Of a stretch of DNA of 35,294 bases, positions 7,813-16,845 are shown piece after piece (within the stretch, counting starts at the first letter, position 1; each line of letters opens with the position of its first letter). The stretch is from Atopobiaceae bacterium (GTDB taxonomy: Bacteria; Actinomycetota; Coriobacteriia; Coriobacteriales; Atopobiaceae). Made by a program: the position numbers and the translations under genes. The stretch spans positions 1 to 35,294 of the forward strand of contig JAFWKQ010000027.1 in assembly GCA_017545665.1 (NCBI GenBank). The letters run 5' to 3'. The notes below the pieces were generated by a model. The model had not been told where the DNA came from and did not search any database. It worked only from the letters and a program-made list of their open reading frames with translations.

Positions 7813-8121
7813 ATGGCATCGAGCGCAGAATACCTGGAGTACGTCCTCGACCTTCTGACATACGTTCCGGAGGTCACCACGCGAAAGATGATGGGCGAAT
7901 ACCTCCTCTACTCGTCCGGCAAGCTTTTCGGCGGCGTCTACGACGATCGGTTCCTCGTTAAGGACACAAAGGCGTCGCGTGCCGTGCTTTCGTCATCGGA
8001 GGTCCCGTATGACGGCGCATCAGAGATGATGCTGGTGGACATAGAGGATCGCGACGCGGTGGCCGATCTCGTCATTCGCATGCTCCCCGAGCTTCCCGAG
8101 CCGAAGAGGCGTCGCAAGTAG
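7813..8121 (+). CDS. TfoX N-terminal domain protein
   Basis: 102 residues with the TfoX-N pattern: SAEYLEYVLDLLTYVPEVTTRKMMGEYLLYSSGKLFGGVYDDRFLVKDT. TfoX/Sxy proteins regulate competence in gammaproteobacteria, but stand-alone N-terminal-domain proteins are widespread and of unclear role, so no competence function is implied. ATG 7813 follows GAAAGGGG with normal spacing. It begins 18 nt after the portal remnant and marks the left edge of the non-phage cargo. Confidence 0.85.
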   Translation: MASSAEYLEYVLDLLTYVPEVTTRKMMGEYLLYSSGKLFGGVYDDRFLVKDTKASRAVLSSSEVPYDGASEMMLVDIEDRDAVADLVIRMLPELPEPKRRRK

Positions 8122-8133
8122 GGAATGCGCAAG

Positions 8134-8421
8134 CTACTCGGCCTCGAGCTCGATCCTCTCGCCGTCCCTCACGAGCTCGACCTTGTATCCGCACGCCTGG
8201 GCGATCTGCACGAGCGTGTCGGTGCGCGGGTAGCTCCCACGGCTTATGAGCGCGGAGAGGTACATGCGGGACTTGCCGAGGGCCTGGGAGGCGCCCACGG
8301 CACCCTTGCCCATGGCGCGGCCCAACCCTCGACGGGCCTGCGCTTGCGTAGCTTGTGCGCACGGCCCGGCGGCAGACAAATTCTGCGACGTGACGGTCGC
8401 GGTCTCGGTGACGTTCGGCAA
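8134..8421 (-). CDS. Small helix-turn-helix regulator, start uncertain
   Basis: The C-terminal 60 residues form a compact HTH: ASQALGKSRMYLSALISRGSYPRTDTLVQIAQACGY followed by a strand and acidic tail. It may be an Xre-like repressor for the divergent RHH-hsd operon. The nominal start is TTG at 8421. The N-terminal 25 residues are low-complexity Thr/Val/Ser. Further upstream, ATG 8519 opens a different frame whose residues 18-27 repeat the same Thr-Val pattern, so the original start may be 8519 with a frameshift near 8425-8445. Alternatively, translation starts at an internal ATG near 8310. It converges with the TfoX-N gene, 12 nt apart. Confidence 0.55.
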   Translation of the reverse strand: MPNVTETATVTSQNLSAAGPCAQATQAQARRGLGRAMGKGAVGASQALGKSRMYLSALISRGSYPRTDTLVQIAQACGYKVELVRDGERIELEAE

Positions 8422-8473
8422 CGGTCAAGTCGCTGGTTCGTCGTTCGGGAGACGGTCACGGTTCCGGTGTACG
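8392..8473. repeat. Two 22-23-bp direct repeats near the HTH start
   Basis: GACGGTCGCGGTCTCGGTG with a following ACG (8392-8413) recurs in slightly changed form at 8451-8473. The two lie in the leader of the HTH gene, on the side facing the restriction operon. They may be an operator pair or a duplication within the N-terminal coding region. Confidence 0.4.
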
Positions 8474-8642
8474 CGTTCTTTTCATTCGTCACGGTCTTCT
8501 CGTCAACGCTGTCGTTCATCTGCGAATCGTTCCGTCTCCTTCCGCTTCTTTCTTAGCTGCCAGCTAATCCCTTTCAGCTTATCCTCTGGTAGAATGCGTA
8601 CTTGATTTGTATTGCATTGCGCATGCGCGGAAAGGCGACGCC

Positions 8643-8846
8643 ATGAAGTACACCGAACTTATCGAGAATGGGGCGAAGCAGACCGAGATTCAGGCGTATC
8701 TTGCCGAGGGCGAGACGGTCCCCGTCACCATCCGCATCCCTAAGAACCTACGCGATTCCGCCAAGGAAGTGGCAGCCCTTCGCGGTACCAGCTATAGCGC
8801 TTTCGTCCGCATGTGCATGATCCAGGAACTCTGCAGAAAGGCTTAA
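8643..8846 (+). CDS. Ribbon-helix-helix (CopG-like) small regulator
   Basis: 67 residues. A beta strand (TVPVTIRIPKNLRDSAKEVAALRG) is followed by a helix with TSYSAFVRMCMIQEL, the usual ribbon-helix-helix layout of CopG/Arc-like repressors and antitoxins. ATG 8643 is used, with GGAAAGG about 8 nt before; an upstream in-frame ATG (8607) lacks a ribosome site. It is the first gene of the Type I restriction operon, ending 5 nt before hsdM. A TAGAAT box at 8590-8595 may be its -10. It probably autoregulates the operon. An antitoxin role is possible but no toxin partner is adjacent. Confidence 0.7.
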   Translation: MKYTELIENGAKQTEIQAYLAEGETVPVTIRIPKNLRDSAKEVAALRGTSYSAFVRMCMIQELCRKA

Positions 8847-8851
8847 CGGCC

Positions 8852-10612
8852 ATGAACCATTCGGAAATCTCTAGCTTCATCTGGGGTACAGCGGACCTGC
8901 TGCGCTCCAGCTTCAAGCAACACGAGTACGGCGACATCATTCTCCCGTTTACGGTCATGCGCAGGCTCGACGTTGTTCTGGAGCCAACCAAGAAGGCTGT
9001 CCTCGATGCTGCGGCGAAGCCCCTACCTGCGGCGCTCCGGGACACGATGCTCAAGCAGGCGGCAGGCGTCGACTTCTACAACACGAGCGAGTTCACGATG
9101 CGCGGTCTGCTCTCTGACGCTGAGGGCATCCGCGAGAACCTGGCCAAGTACGTCACTAGCTTCTCGTCCGACATTGCCGACATCTTCGACAAGTTCAAGA
9201 TCTTCGACGTTATCAAGGACCTTGACGACAACGACTTGCTGTTCCTTGTGGTCGAGCGTTTCTGCAACCCTAGAGTCGACCTCAGCCCCACATCCATCAG
9301 CAACGCAGATATGGGCGACATCTACGAGGAACTGATTCGCCGCTTCTCCGAAGTTTCCAACGAGACGGCTGGTGAACACTTCTCTCCGCGCGACGGTCTA
9401 CGCCTGGCGGCGGAGCTGTTGGTCATCGGCGAGATGGATGACCTCACGCAGCCGAACCGCATCGTGAAGGTGTGCGATCCCTGCGCCGGTACCGGCGGCG
9501 CTCTCACGGTCTTCGCCGACCGCGTTGCCGAAATCAATCCGCAGGCAACAGTCGTAACATATGCGCAGGAAATCAACGGACAGTCCTACGCCATCTGCAA
9601 GAGCGATACGATTCTCAAGGGCGGCAACATCGCCAACGTGCATTTGGGCGACACGCTGGCTGACGACCAGATGCCCGGCGAGACGTTCGGCTACCAGATC
9701 TCTAACCCGCCCTACGGTGTCGATTGGAAGAAGTCGCAGGCTGCTGTGCGCAAGGAACACGAGCAGCTCGGTTTCGCTGGTCGCTTCGGAGCTGGGTTGC
9801 CCCGCATATCGGACGGGCAGCTCCTGTTCGTGCAGCACATGGTCGCCAAGATGCGGCCCGTTGACGAGGGCGGCGGGAGAATCGCCGTGTTCCTCAACGG
9901 CAGCCCGCTCTTCACGGGAGCCGCCGGCTCCGGGGAGAGCGAGGTGCGCCGCTACCTGCTGCAGCACGACCTGGTGGACGCCATCGTGGCCATGCCCAAC
10001 GACTTCTTCTTCAACACGGGCATCGCCACCTACATCTGGGTGCTCGACAACACCAAGGAGGATCGCCGCAAGGGCAAGGTGCAGCTCATCAACGCCAACG
10101 GCATCTACTCCAAGATGCGCAAGTCGCTCGGGTCCAAGCGTAATGAGTTTAGCGACGCACAGATCTCGCAGATCGTCGCCCTCTACGAGGCGTTCGAGGA
10201 CGCCGACCCGAAGCTCTCCAAGGTGTTCGCAAACGACGAGTTCGGCTATATCACCGTGGACGTGCGCCGGCCTCAGCTCGACGAAGACGGAAAGCCGGTC
10301 AGGACAGCGCGAGGAAAACTGGTCCCGGACAAGGACAAGAACGACACCGAGAACATCCCGCTGACCGAGGGCGTTGACGAGTACATGGCCCGCGAGGTGC
10401 TGCCCTACGCGCCGGACGCCTGGATAGAGCCGCGCAGGCAGAAGAGGGGCCAGCTACTGGAGCTGCGCGACGGCGGCACGGTGGGCTACGAGATACCCTT
10501 CACGCGCCACTTCTACGAGTACACGCCGCTGCGCCCAAGTGCTGAGATTCTTGAAGAAATCCGCGAGCTGGAGGCGGACATCGCTGAGAAGCTGCAGAAG
10601 GCAGGGTTCTAA
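8852..10612 (+). CDS. hsdM: Type I restriction-modification DNA methyltransferase subunit
   Basis: 586 residues. An N-terminal helical HsdM_N region (about 5-140) precedes an N6-adenine methyltransferase domain. Motif I for S-adenosylmethionine is CDPCAGTGG (208-216), preceded by HFSPRDGLRLAAELL; motif IV is NPPY (285-288), the catalytic site. With HsdS it forms M2S, which methylates adenine in a bipartite target; with HsdR it forms the restriction complex. ATG 8852 follows AAAGG; only 5 nt separate it from the RHH gene and 2 nt from hsdS, indicating one operon with translational coupling. All motifs look intact. Confidence 0.97.
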   Translation: MNHSEISSFIWGTADLLRSSFKQHEYGDIILPFTVMRRLDVVLEPTKKAVLDAAAKPLPAALRDTMLKQAAGVDFYNTSEFTMRGLLSDAEGIRENLAKYVTSFSSDIADIFDKFKIFDVIKDLDDNDLLFLVVERFCNPRVDLSPTSISNADMGDIYEELIRRFSEVSNETAGEHFSPRDGLRLAAELLVIGEMDDLTQPNRIVKVCDPCAGTGGALTVFADRVAEINPQATVVTYAQEINGQSYAICKSDTILKGGNIANVHLGDTLADDQMPGETFGYQISNPPYGVDWKKSQAAVRKEHEQLGFAGRFGAGLPRISDGQLLFVQHMVAKMRPVDEGGGRIAVFLNGSPLFTGAAGSGESEVRRYLLQHDLVDAIVAMPNDFFFNTGIATYIWVLDNTKEDRRKGKVQLINANGIYSKMRKSLGSKRNEFSDAQISQIVALYEAFEDADPKLSKVFANDEFGYITVDVRRPQLDEDGKPVRTARGKLVPDKDKNDTENIPLTEGVDEYMAREVLPYAPDAWIEPRRQKRGQLLELRDGGTVGYEIPFTRHFYEYTPLRPSAEILEEIRELEADIAEKLQKAGF

Positions 10613-10614
10613 CG

Positions 10615-11907
10615 ATGGGGCGCTATTCAGAATACTGCGAGTCTGGAGCTGGCTGGCTCGGTGAGCTTCCATCCCACTGGCAGCTGCGGCGCATCTCTGC
10701 GCTCTACGATGCCCGAAACGAAAAGGTGAGCGACCAGGACTACCCGCCGCTGTCCGTGACCATGCAGGGCATCGTGCCACAACTTGAAACAGCTGCTAAG
10801 ACACAGGACGGCGACAATAGAAAGCTGGTTAGGACTGGCGACTTCGTCATCAACAGCCGTTCGGACAGACGCGGGGCATGTGGCATATCCACATACGACG
10901 GTTCCGTAACCCTAATCTCTAACGTGCTTGCTCCCAAAGACCGAAACGCGATGAGCACGCGCTATTACTCGTACCTGTTCAGGAGCGAGGGTTTCGCAGA
11001 CGAGTTCTACCGCCAGGGAACGGGCATCGTCGACGATCTCTGGTCGACCAACTGGTCTCGAATGAAGAACATCCTCGTTGCCAGACCGCCACTTGCGGAA
11101 CAGGAAAGCATAGCAGACTACCTTGACGCCAAGACAGCCGAGATCGACGCGCTCGTCGCGGACTGCGAGCGGGAGGTCGGGCTGCTGCAGGAGTATCGCA
11201 AGGCGGTCATCTCCGAGGCCGTGACTAAGGGCCTCGACCCCGACGTGCCCATGAAGGACTCCGGCGTCGAATGGATCGGCGAGATCCCCGTGACTTGGGA
11301 GCCGAATACGATTTCCGGCGTTACCAAGATGATCACTAACGGATATGTTGGACCGACTCGCGATTTGTTTGTAGATGAAGGCGTGCGCTACCTACAGTCA
11401 CTTCATATTGTTAATGGTGTGCTTGATTTCGAAAAGCACCCTTACTATGTGGCCGATGAATGGAGCATGGCCCATTCGCGAAGCGTGCTCAATGAAGGCG
11501 ACGTTTTGGTTGTCCAGACTGGCGCAATTGGCAATTGTGCTTACGTGGATGAGTCATACGCAGGCTGTAATTGCCATGCATTGATAGTTTTGCGGCCTGA
11601 TGAAACGCAAGTATACGGTCGCTACCTCTATTACTACCTAACTTCAGATATAGGGAAAGAGAAAATGCTGCTAACTCGTACCGGCGCCACCCATCCCCAC
11701 CTCAATGCGACAAAAATAAAGTTTACGCATGTTGTAATACCTCCTCTCGATGAGCAGCGCAAACTCATCGCGCACCTTGATGCCAAGACCGCCGAAATCG
11801 ACGTCCTCATAGATGCGAAGCGTACTATGGCCGAGAAGCTGCGCGAATATCGGCGCTCGCTCATATCTGAGGCCGTGACCGGCAAGTTCAAGGTCCCGGG
11901 CGTCTAA
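10615..11907 (+). CDS. hsdS: Type I restriction specificity subunit
   Basis: 430 residues with the standard two half-subunits. TRD1 (about 1-160) begins GWLGELPSHWQLRRIS; the first conserved helical region has YLDAKTAEIDALVADCE...YRKAVISEAVT; TRD2 (about 220-375) begins VEWIGEIPVTWE; the second conserved helix repeats HLDAKTAEIDVLIDAK...YRRSLISEAVTGK. Each TRD reads half of the bipartite target and the helices set the spacer. The helix-coding DNA is nearly repeated (about 11120-11160 and 11778-11815), a substrate for recombination. The TRD2 stretch (about 11300-11760) is visibly more AT-rich than the rest, suggesting a swapped-in recognition domain. Confidence 0.95.
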   Translation: MGRYSEYCESGAGWLGELPSHWQLRRISALYDARNEKVSDQDYPPLSVTMQGIVPQLETAAKTQDGDNRKLVRTGDFVINSRSDRRGACGISTYDGSVTLISNVLAPKDRNAMSTRYYSYLFRSEGFADEFYRQGTGIVDDLWSTNWSRMKNILVARPPLAEQESIADYLDAKTAEIDALVADCEREVGLLQEYRKAVISEAVTKGLDPDVPMKDSGVEWIGEIPVTWEPNTISGVTKMITNGYVGPTRDLFVDEGVRYLQSLHIVNGVLDFEKHPYYVADEWSMAHSRSVLNEGDVLVVQTGAIGNCAYVDESYAGCNCHALIVLRPDETQVYGRYLYYYLTSDIGKEKMLLTRTGATHPHLNATKIKFTHVVIPPLDEQRKLIAHLDAKTAEIDVLIDAKRTMAEKLREYRRSLISEAVTGKFKVPGV

Positions 11908-11925
11908 CACCACGGAGAAGGAAAC

Positions 11926-13770
11926 ATGAAGAAGATCACCGGAACAGAGAAGACGTTCAAGCAGCTGCTACAGAACACGAAGTACTCCATCCACTACTAC
12001 CAGCGCGAGTACGCCTGGCAGTACAAGCAGGTGCAGGAGCTCATCGACGACCTGACCGACGAGTTCCTGAACTGGTACGACCCCGCCCACGAGCGCAAGG
12101 ACGTCGCGCAGTACGGCGTGTACTTCATGGGAAGCGTCGTCCTCGCCGGACGCGAGAACGCCATCATCGACGGGCAGCAGCGCCTCTCGTCTTTGTCTCT
12201 TTTGCTCATCTACCTGCGTCGGCGCCTGCTTGGCATGGGCATGACGATCGCTACCGTCGACCAGATGATCTTCTCGGAGAGCTTCGGCACCGCATCGTTC
12301 AACATATCGGTCGAGGATCGCGAGCCGTGCCTGCAGGCGCTCAACGACGGCAAGGACTTCGATCCGGAGGGCTATGGCGAGAGCGTCAAAAACCTGTACG
12401 CCCGCTACCAGGACATCTGCGACCTGTTCCCCGAGGAGATCGACGACGCGGCACTTCCGTACTTCGCCGACTGGCTGACCGAGAAGGTCTACTTCATCGA
12501 GATAGTGACCGAGACCGAGCAGGATGCCCACAAGGTGTTCGTTTCGATGAACGACCGAGGGCTCAGCCTCACCTCCGCCGAGATGCTCAAGGGATACCTG
12601 CTCTCGGAGGTGGACGACGACAAGCAGCGCGAGAAGCTCAACGATGCCTGGAAAGCCAAGATGCTCGCCTTGAAGGAACTGGGCAAGAGCGAGGAGGAGG
12701 ACTGCATCAAGGCGTGGCTACGCGCCAAGTACGCCGAGAGCATCCGCGAGAACAAGAAGGGCGCGACGCCGGAGGACTTCGACCTCATCGGCGGCAGCTT
12801 CCACAAGTGGGTGCGCGACGAGCACGCGCGGCTGGGCCTCAACTCGTCGGGTGAGTTCGAGCGGTTCATCGAGGAGTTCTGCAAGTTCGCCGACATCTAC
12901 ATACGCTTGAAGCACCGGGAATGGACGTTCGATAAGAAGCAGCCCTACCTCTTCTACAACGCGGCGCTCAGCTTCACCCTGCAGTCGCAGCTCTGCCTCG
13001 CGCCCATTCGAGCCGAAGATTTGGGCGAGACAATCGACCGGAAGATCCTGCTCGTATCTCGCTTCATCGACATCCTCATCTACACGAGGGCCATCAACTA
13101 CCGGAGCATGGACTACTCGACCATAAAGTACGCGATGTTCCAGTTGACGAAGCGCATTCGCAACCTTGACGTGCCCGAGCTGGCAACCCAGCTCGGCAAG
13201 GAGGTCGCGGACCTCGGCATGAGCATCGAAAACGCCTGGGACGACTTTAGGCTTAACTTCTACACCAAGAAGTACATCCGCCACATGCTCGCCCGCATCA
13301 CCGACTACGTGGAGCGCGGGTGCGACCAGCCCGGCCACTACCTGGAGTACGTGGCTGTGAAGAGCAAGCGGCCCTTCGAGGTGGAGCACATCATCACCGA
13401 CCATTTCGAGTGGTACCAGGACGAGTATGGCAGCCGCGAGGAGTTCGAGGCAACGAGGAACAGGCCTGGCAACCTGCTCCTGCTCGATAAGTCGACGAAC
13501 GCATCGATCAACGACGACCGCTACCCGGACAAGCTGCTCGTCTACGGCAGCGAGAAGGGCAACGTGCTCTCCGCCGCCCTCGTCGCAGCCTCATACCAGC
13601 ACAACCCGCGTTTCCTCAAGTTCATGGGCGATACGGGCTTCGACTTCAAGGCATACGACGAGTTCGGGCGTGAGCAGATAGCCGAGAGGTCCGAACTCAT
13701 CGGCGCGCTCGTGCTCTCGCTCTGGTCGCCCGACTTCGGCCAGCTGGCAGCTAACGGGCTCGCCGGCTAA
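11926..13770 (+). CDS. DUF262/DUF1524 (GmrSD-like) nuclease protein
   Basis: 614 residues. The N-terminal DUF262 domain has YQREYAW (25-31) and IDGQQRLSSL (from residue 81), the DGQQR motif being the ParB-like nucleotide-binding or hydrolysing signature. The C-terminal DUF1524 domain has EVEHI (485-489) followed by GNLLLLDKSTNASINDDRYPDK, the His-Asn pattern of an HNH-type nuclease. Together this is the layout of GmrSD-type modification-dependent (Type IV) restriction proteins and relatives. ATG 11926 follows GGAGAAGG. It sits inside the hsd operon, 18 nt after hsdS and 26 nt before hsdR. It could restrict modified phage DNA as a second layer, or work with the Type I complex. Domain assignment is firm; the partnership is inferred. 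Confidence 0.9.
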   Translation: MKKITGTEKTFKQLLQNTKYSIHYYQREYAWQYKQVQELIDDLTDEFLNWYDPAHERKDVAQYGVYFMGSVVLAGRENAIIDGQQRLSSLSLLLIYLRRRLLGMGMTIATVDQMIFSESFGTASFNISVEDREPCLQALNDGKDFDPEGYGESVKNLYARYQDICDLFPEEIDDAALPYFADWLTEKVYFIEIVTETEQDAHKVFVSMNDRGLSLTSAEMLKGYLLSEVDDDKQREKLNDAWKAKMLALKELGKSEEEDCIKAWLRAKYAESIRENKKGATPEDFDLIGGSFHKWVRDEHARLGLNSSGEFERFIEEFCKFADIYIRLKHREWTFDKKQPYLFYNAALSFTLQSQLCLAPIRAEDLGETIDRKILLVSRFIDILIYTRAINYRSMDYSTIKYAMFQLTKRIRNLDVPELATQLGKEVADLGMSIENAWDDFRLNFYTKKYIRHMLARITDYVERGCDQPGHYLEYVAVKSKRPFEVEHIITDHFEWYQDEYGSREEFEATRNRPGNLLLLDKSTNASINDDRYPDKLLVYGSEKGNVLSAALVAASYQHNPRFLKFMGDTGFDFKAYDEFGREQIAERSELIGALVLSLWSPDFGQLAANGLAG

Positions 13771-13796
13771 GAGATTGTGATACCAGGAGATACGCC

Positions 13797-16700
13797 ATGG
13801 AAGACACCTTCGAAGCAAAGCCCAAAGTGACGGTCGAGTACTACTCCTCCGCCATGCCGAAGACCTCCGAGAAGAACTTCGAGGACGACGTGGAGGCCAT
13901 CTTCGGCCATGCCGGATGGAGGACGTACGGCAGCAACGCGGCGGCGCAGGCCGACTACGACCGCAAGCTCGCCCTCAAGGTGGACTCGCTCATAGGCTTC
14001 GTGCAGGAGACGCAGCCCGAGGAATGGGCGAAGATCGAGGGCTTGTACGGGTCGCACACGCGCGAGCGGTTCATCAAGCGCCTGTGCGACGAGCTGGAGC
14101 CCCACGACGAGCGCGGAGGCGTGGTCAACGTGCTACGCCACGGCATACGCATGGCGCCGGGGGCACAGTTCCGCCTATGCTACTTCCGCCCCGCGACGGA
14201 GAAGAACCCTGACGCCTTGGCGCGGTACCACGCCAACCGCTTCGAGGTGGTGCGGCAGCTGCGCTACGGCACGATGCCCGACGACCTCAACAACTCCGTG
14301 GACGTCGTGCTCTTCCTGAACGGCATACCGGTCGTGACCATGGAGCTCAAGAACAACCTGACCGGGCAGCGCACCGAGCACGCCGTGAAGCAGTACAAGA
14401 CGGACAGGAGCCCGAAGGAGCTGCTTTTCAAGGCGAATCGGCGCGCCATCGTGCACTTCGCGCTGGACTCCGAGACCGTGGAGATGTGCACGTGGCTCGC
14501 GAACAGCAAGTCGTTCTTCCTGCCGTTCAACAAGGGCAACGGCAGGAACGGCGCCGGCAACCCGCCAAACCCCAACGGCTACCGCACCGACTACCTGTAC
14601 CGCGAGATCCTCGCCCCGGACAGCCTTCTCGACATCATCCAGCGCTTCGCGCGCGTGGAATACGACCCCGACACGCACGCGATGAGGCACGTCATCTTCC
14701 CTCGCTTTCACCAGCTCGACGCCGTGCGCAAGCTCGTGGCCGACGCCCGGGATAAGGGCGCGGGACAGAGCTACCTCGTCCAGCACTCGGCGGGGTCCGG
14801 CAAGTCGAACTCCATCGCCTGGCTGGCGCACCACCTGCAGTCGCTGCACGACGCCGACGACAACCCCGTCTTCGACACCGTGGTGATCATCACTGATCGC
14901 CGCAACCTCGACGCGCAGCTCTCCGAGACGATCGACTCGGTCGAGCACAAGCGCGGCGTGGTGGTGCGCATCCGTGAGGAGGACGGTTCGGCCGGGCTGC
15001 GCGAGGCGCTGAATTCGGGCGCGCAGATCATCACGAGCACCATCCAGTAGTTCCCTTACATCTGCAGCGAGACCAAGGTCAGCGGCCGGAAGTTCGCCGT
15101 CATCATCGACGAGGCTCACAGCTCGCAGTCCGGCAAGGCCAACGCCAAGATGAAGATGGCGCTCATAGACCGCGACCTGGACCCCGACGAGCCATGGGAC
15201 GACGAGGACGAGCTCGCCAAGGAGATGAAGGCGCAGGGTCGAATACCCAACCTGAGCTTTTTCGCCTTCACCGCCACGCCCAAGGCGGCCACCCTCGAAG
15301 TGTTCGGCACGCGCGACGAGCAGTGCAAGCGGGACGAGAGCGGCATGCTGATACCGCGCCCCTTCCACCTGTACAGCATGAAGCAGGCCATCGACGAGGG
15401 CTTCATCCTGGACGTGCTGGAGAACTACACCTGCTTCGAGAGCTACTTCAAGCTGGTGAAGACCATCGCAGACGACCCCAAGTACAAGGAGATGAAGGCA
15501 AACCGCGCACTCATGGGCATCGTCGACTGGAACCCCGCGATGATCGGGCAGAAGGCGCAGATCATCGTGGAGCACTTCATGAACGACGTGGAGGGCGTGC
15601 TGGACGGCAAGGCCAAGGCCATGGTCGTCACTTGGAGCCGGCCTATGGCCTACCGGCTCTACCTTGCGATGGCCGAGTACGTAAAGCAGCAGAAGTACGC
15701 CTGCCAGATCATGGTGGCGTTCTCCGGCAAGCTCGACGTGGACGGCGAGGAGGTCACCGAGGCGAAGGTGAACGGCGTGCCCGAGACCCGCACCGCCGAG
15801 CTCTTCAACTCGGACGAGAAGCGCATCATCGTGTGCGCCAACAAGTTCCAGACCGGTTTCGACCAGCCCAAGCTCTGCGCGATGTACGTAGACAAGATGC
15901 TCACCGGCGTAGCGGCCGTACAGACCTTGAGCCGCCTGAACCGCACATGCTCCATACCCGGCAAGCGCACCTTCGTAGTTGACTTCGCCAACACGTGGGA
16001 CACCATACGGGCGAGCTTCTCTGATTATTACGAGGCAACCCAGCTCGACGCCGCGACCGACCCCGACGTCATCTACAACCTGCAGGAGCGGCTGGACGGC
16101 TACCACGTGTACGAATACTCGGAGGTAGAGGCCATCGCCTCCGTCTACTTCGACGAGCCCGACCCGAGCGCGGTGCTGCGCAAGATCGAGCCGAAGCTGC
16201 AGCCTGCGGTCGACAGATGGTGCGCGCTCGACGACACGCCCAAGCGCGAGTTCAAGGCGCTGTTGCGCAAGTTCCTGCGCTCGTACTCGTTCATCACGCA
16301 GATGATCAGCCTGGGCGACGAGGACCTGCACCGCCTGTTCGTCTACGCCGGGTTCCTGGTGAAGAAGCTCTTCCTGGACACCGGCAGCACGCCCGACCTG
16401 CGCGACAAGGTAGAGCTGGAATACCTGCGCATAGAGGACAAGGGCACCCAGGCCATAAAGCTCGAAAGCACCGAGCTGCACAATGGCGGCGCGAACGCAG
16501 GCGTCGCAAAGGAGGAGGAAGAGGAACGCCTGAGCGTACTCATCGACCACCTGAACGAGGCGTTCGGCGCAGAGTGGACTGAGGCAGACAAGATCATCAA
16601 GGCTTGCGCCGACAAGATCTGCGAGGACGAGGAGTTCGTCGCCAAGGCACGCACCAACAGCATGGGCGACCTGCGGGCGATCTTCGGCGACGTGATGATG

Positions 16701-16838
16701 AGGGCGCTCGCCGCCATCCTCGCCGACAGCGCCGACATGTACGAGAAGTTCAGCGAGAATCCTGACGCCTATATGAGGATCATGGACAACGACCTGCTGC
16801 CCATCGTGTACCGGCGCTGCAACTCGGATGAGGAATAG
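13797..16838 (+). pseudogene. hsdR: Type I restriction endonuclease subunit with an in-frame amber stop
   Basis: The reading frame gives 1013 codons with a TAG at codon 418 (15048-15050) and otherwise continuous HsdR sequence. The N-terminal nuclease has Asp169, Glu183 and Lys185 (D...ELK, PD-(D/E)XK). Motif I (Walker A) is HSAGSGKS (330-337), just before the stop. The remainder has IIDEAH (438-441), a FAFTATPK motif III and LSRLNRT motif VI. The stop replaces what is usually Lys in the conserved TIQKF segment; AAG to TAG is one base. The 417-residue product would keep the nuclease and Walker A but lose the motor. Start ATG 13797 follows AGGAG. Restriction is probably off unless the stop is suppressed or is a sequence error. 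Confidence 0.9.
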
Positions 16839-16845
16839 GAGCCGA

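Noticed and set aside
7813..8121. Competence regulator function for the TfoX-N protein
   Set aside because: Only the N-terminal domain is present and no competence genes are in the window.
8643..8846. Antitoxin of a toxin-antitoxin pair
   Set aside because: The next gene is HsdM, overlapping no small toxin ORF; a regulator of the operon is the simpler reading.
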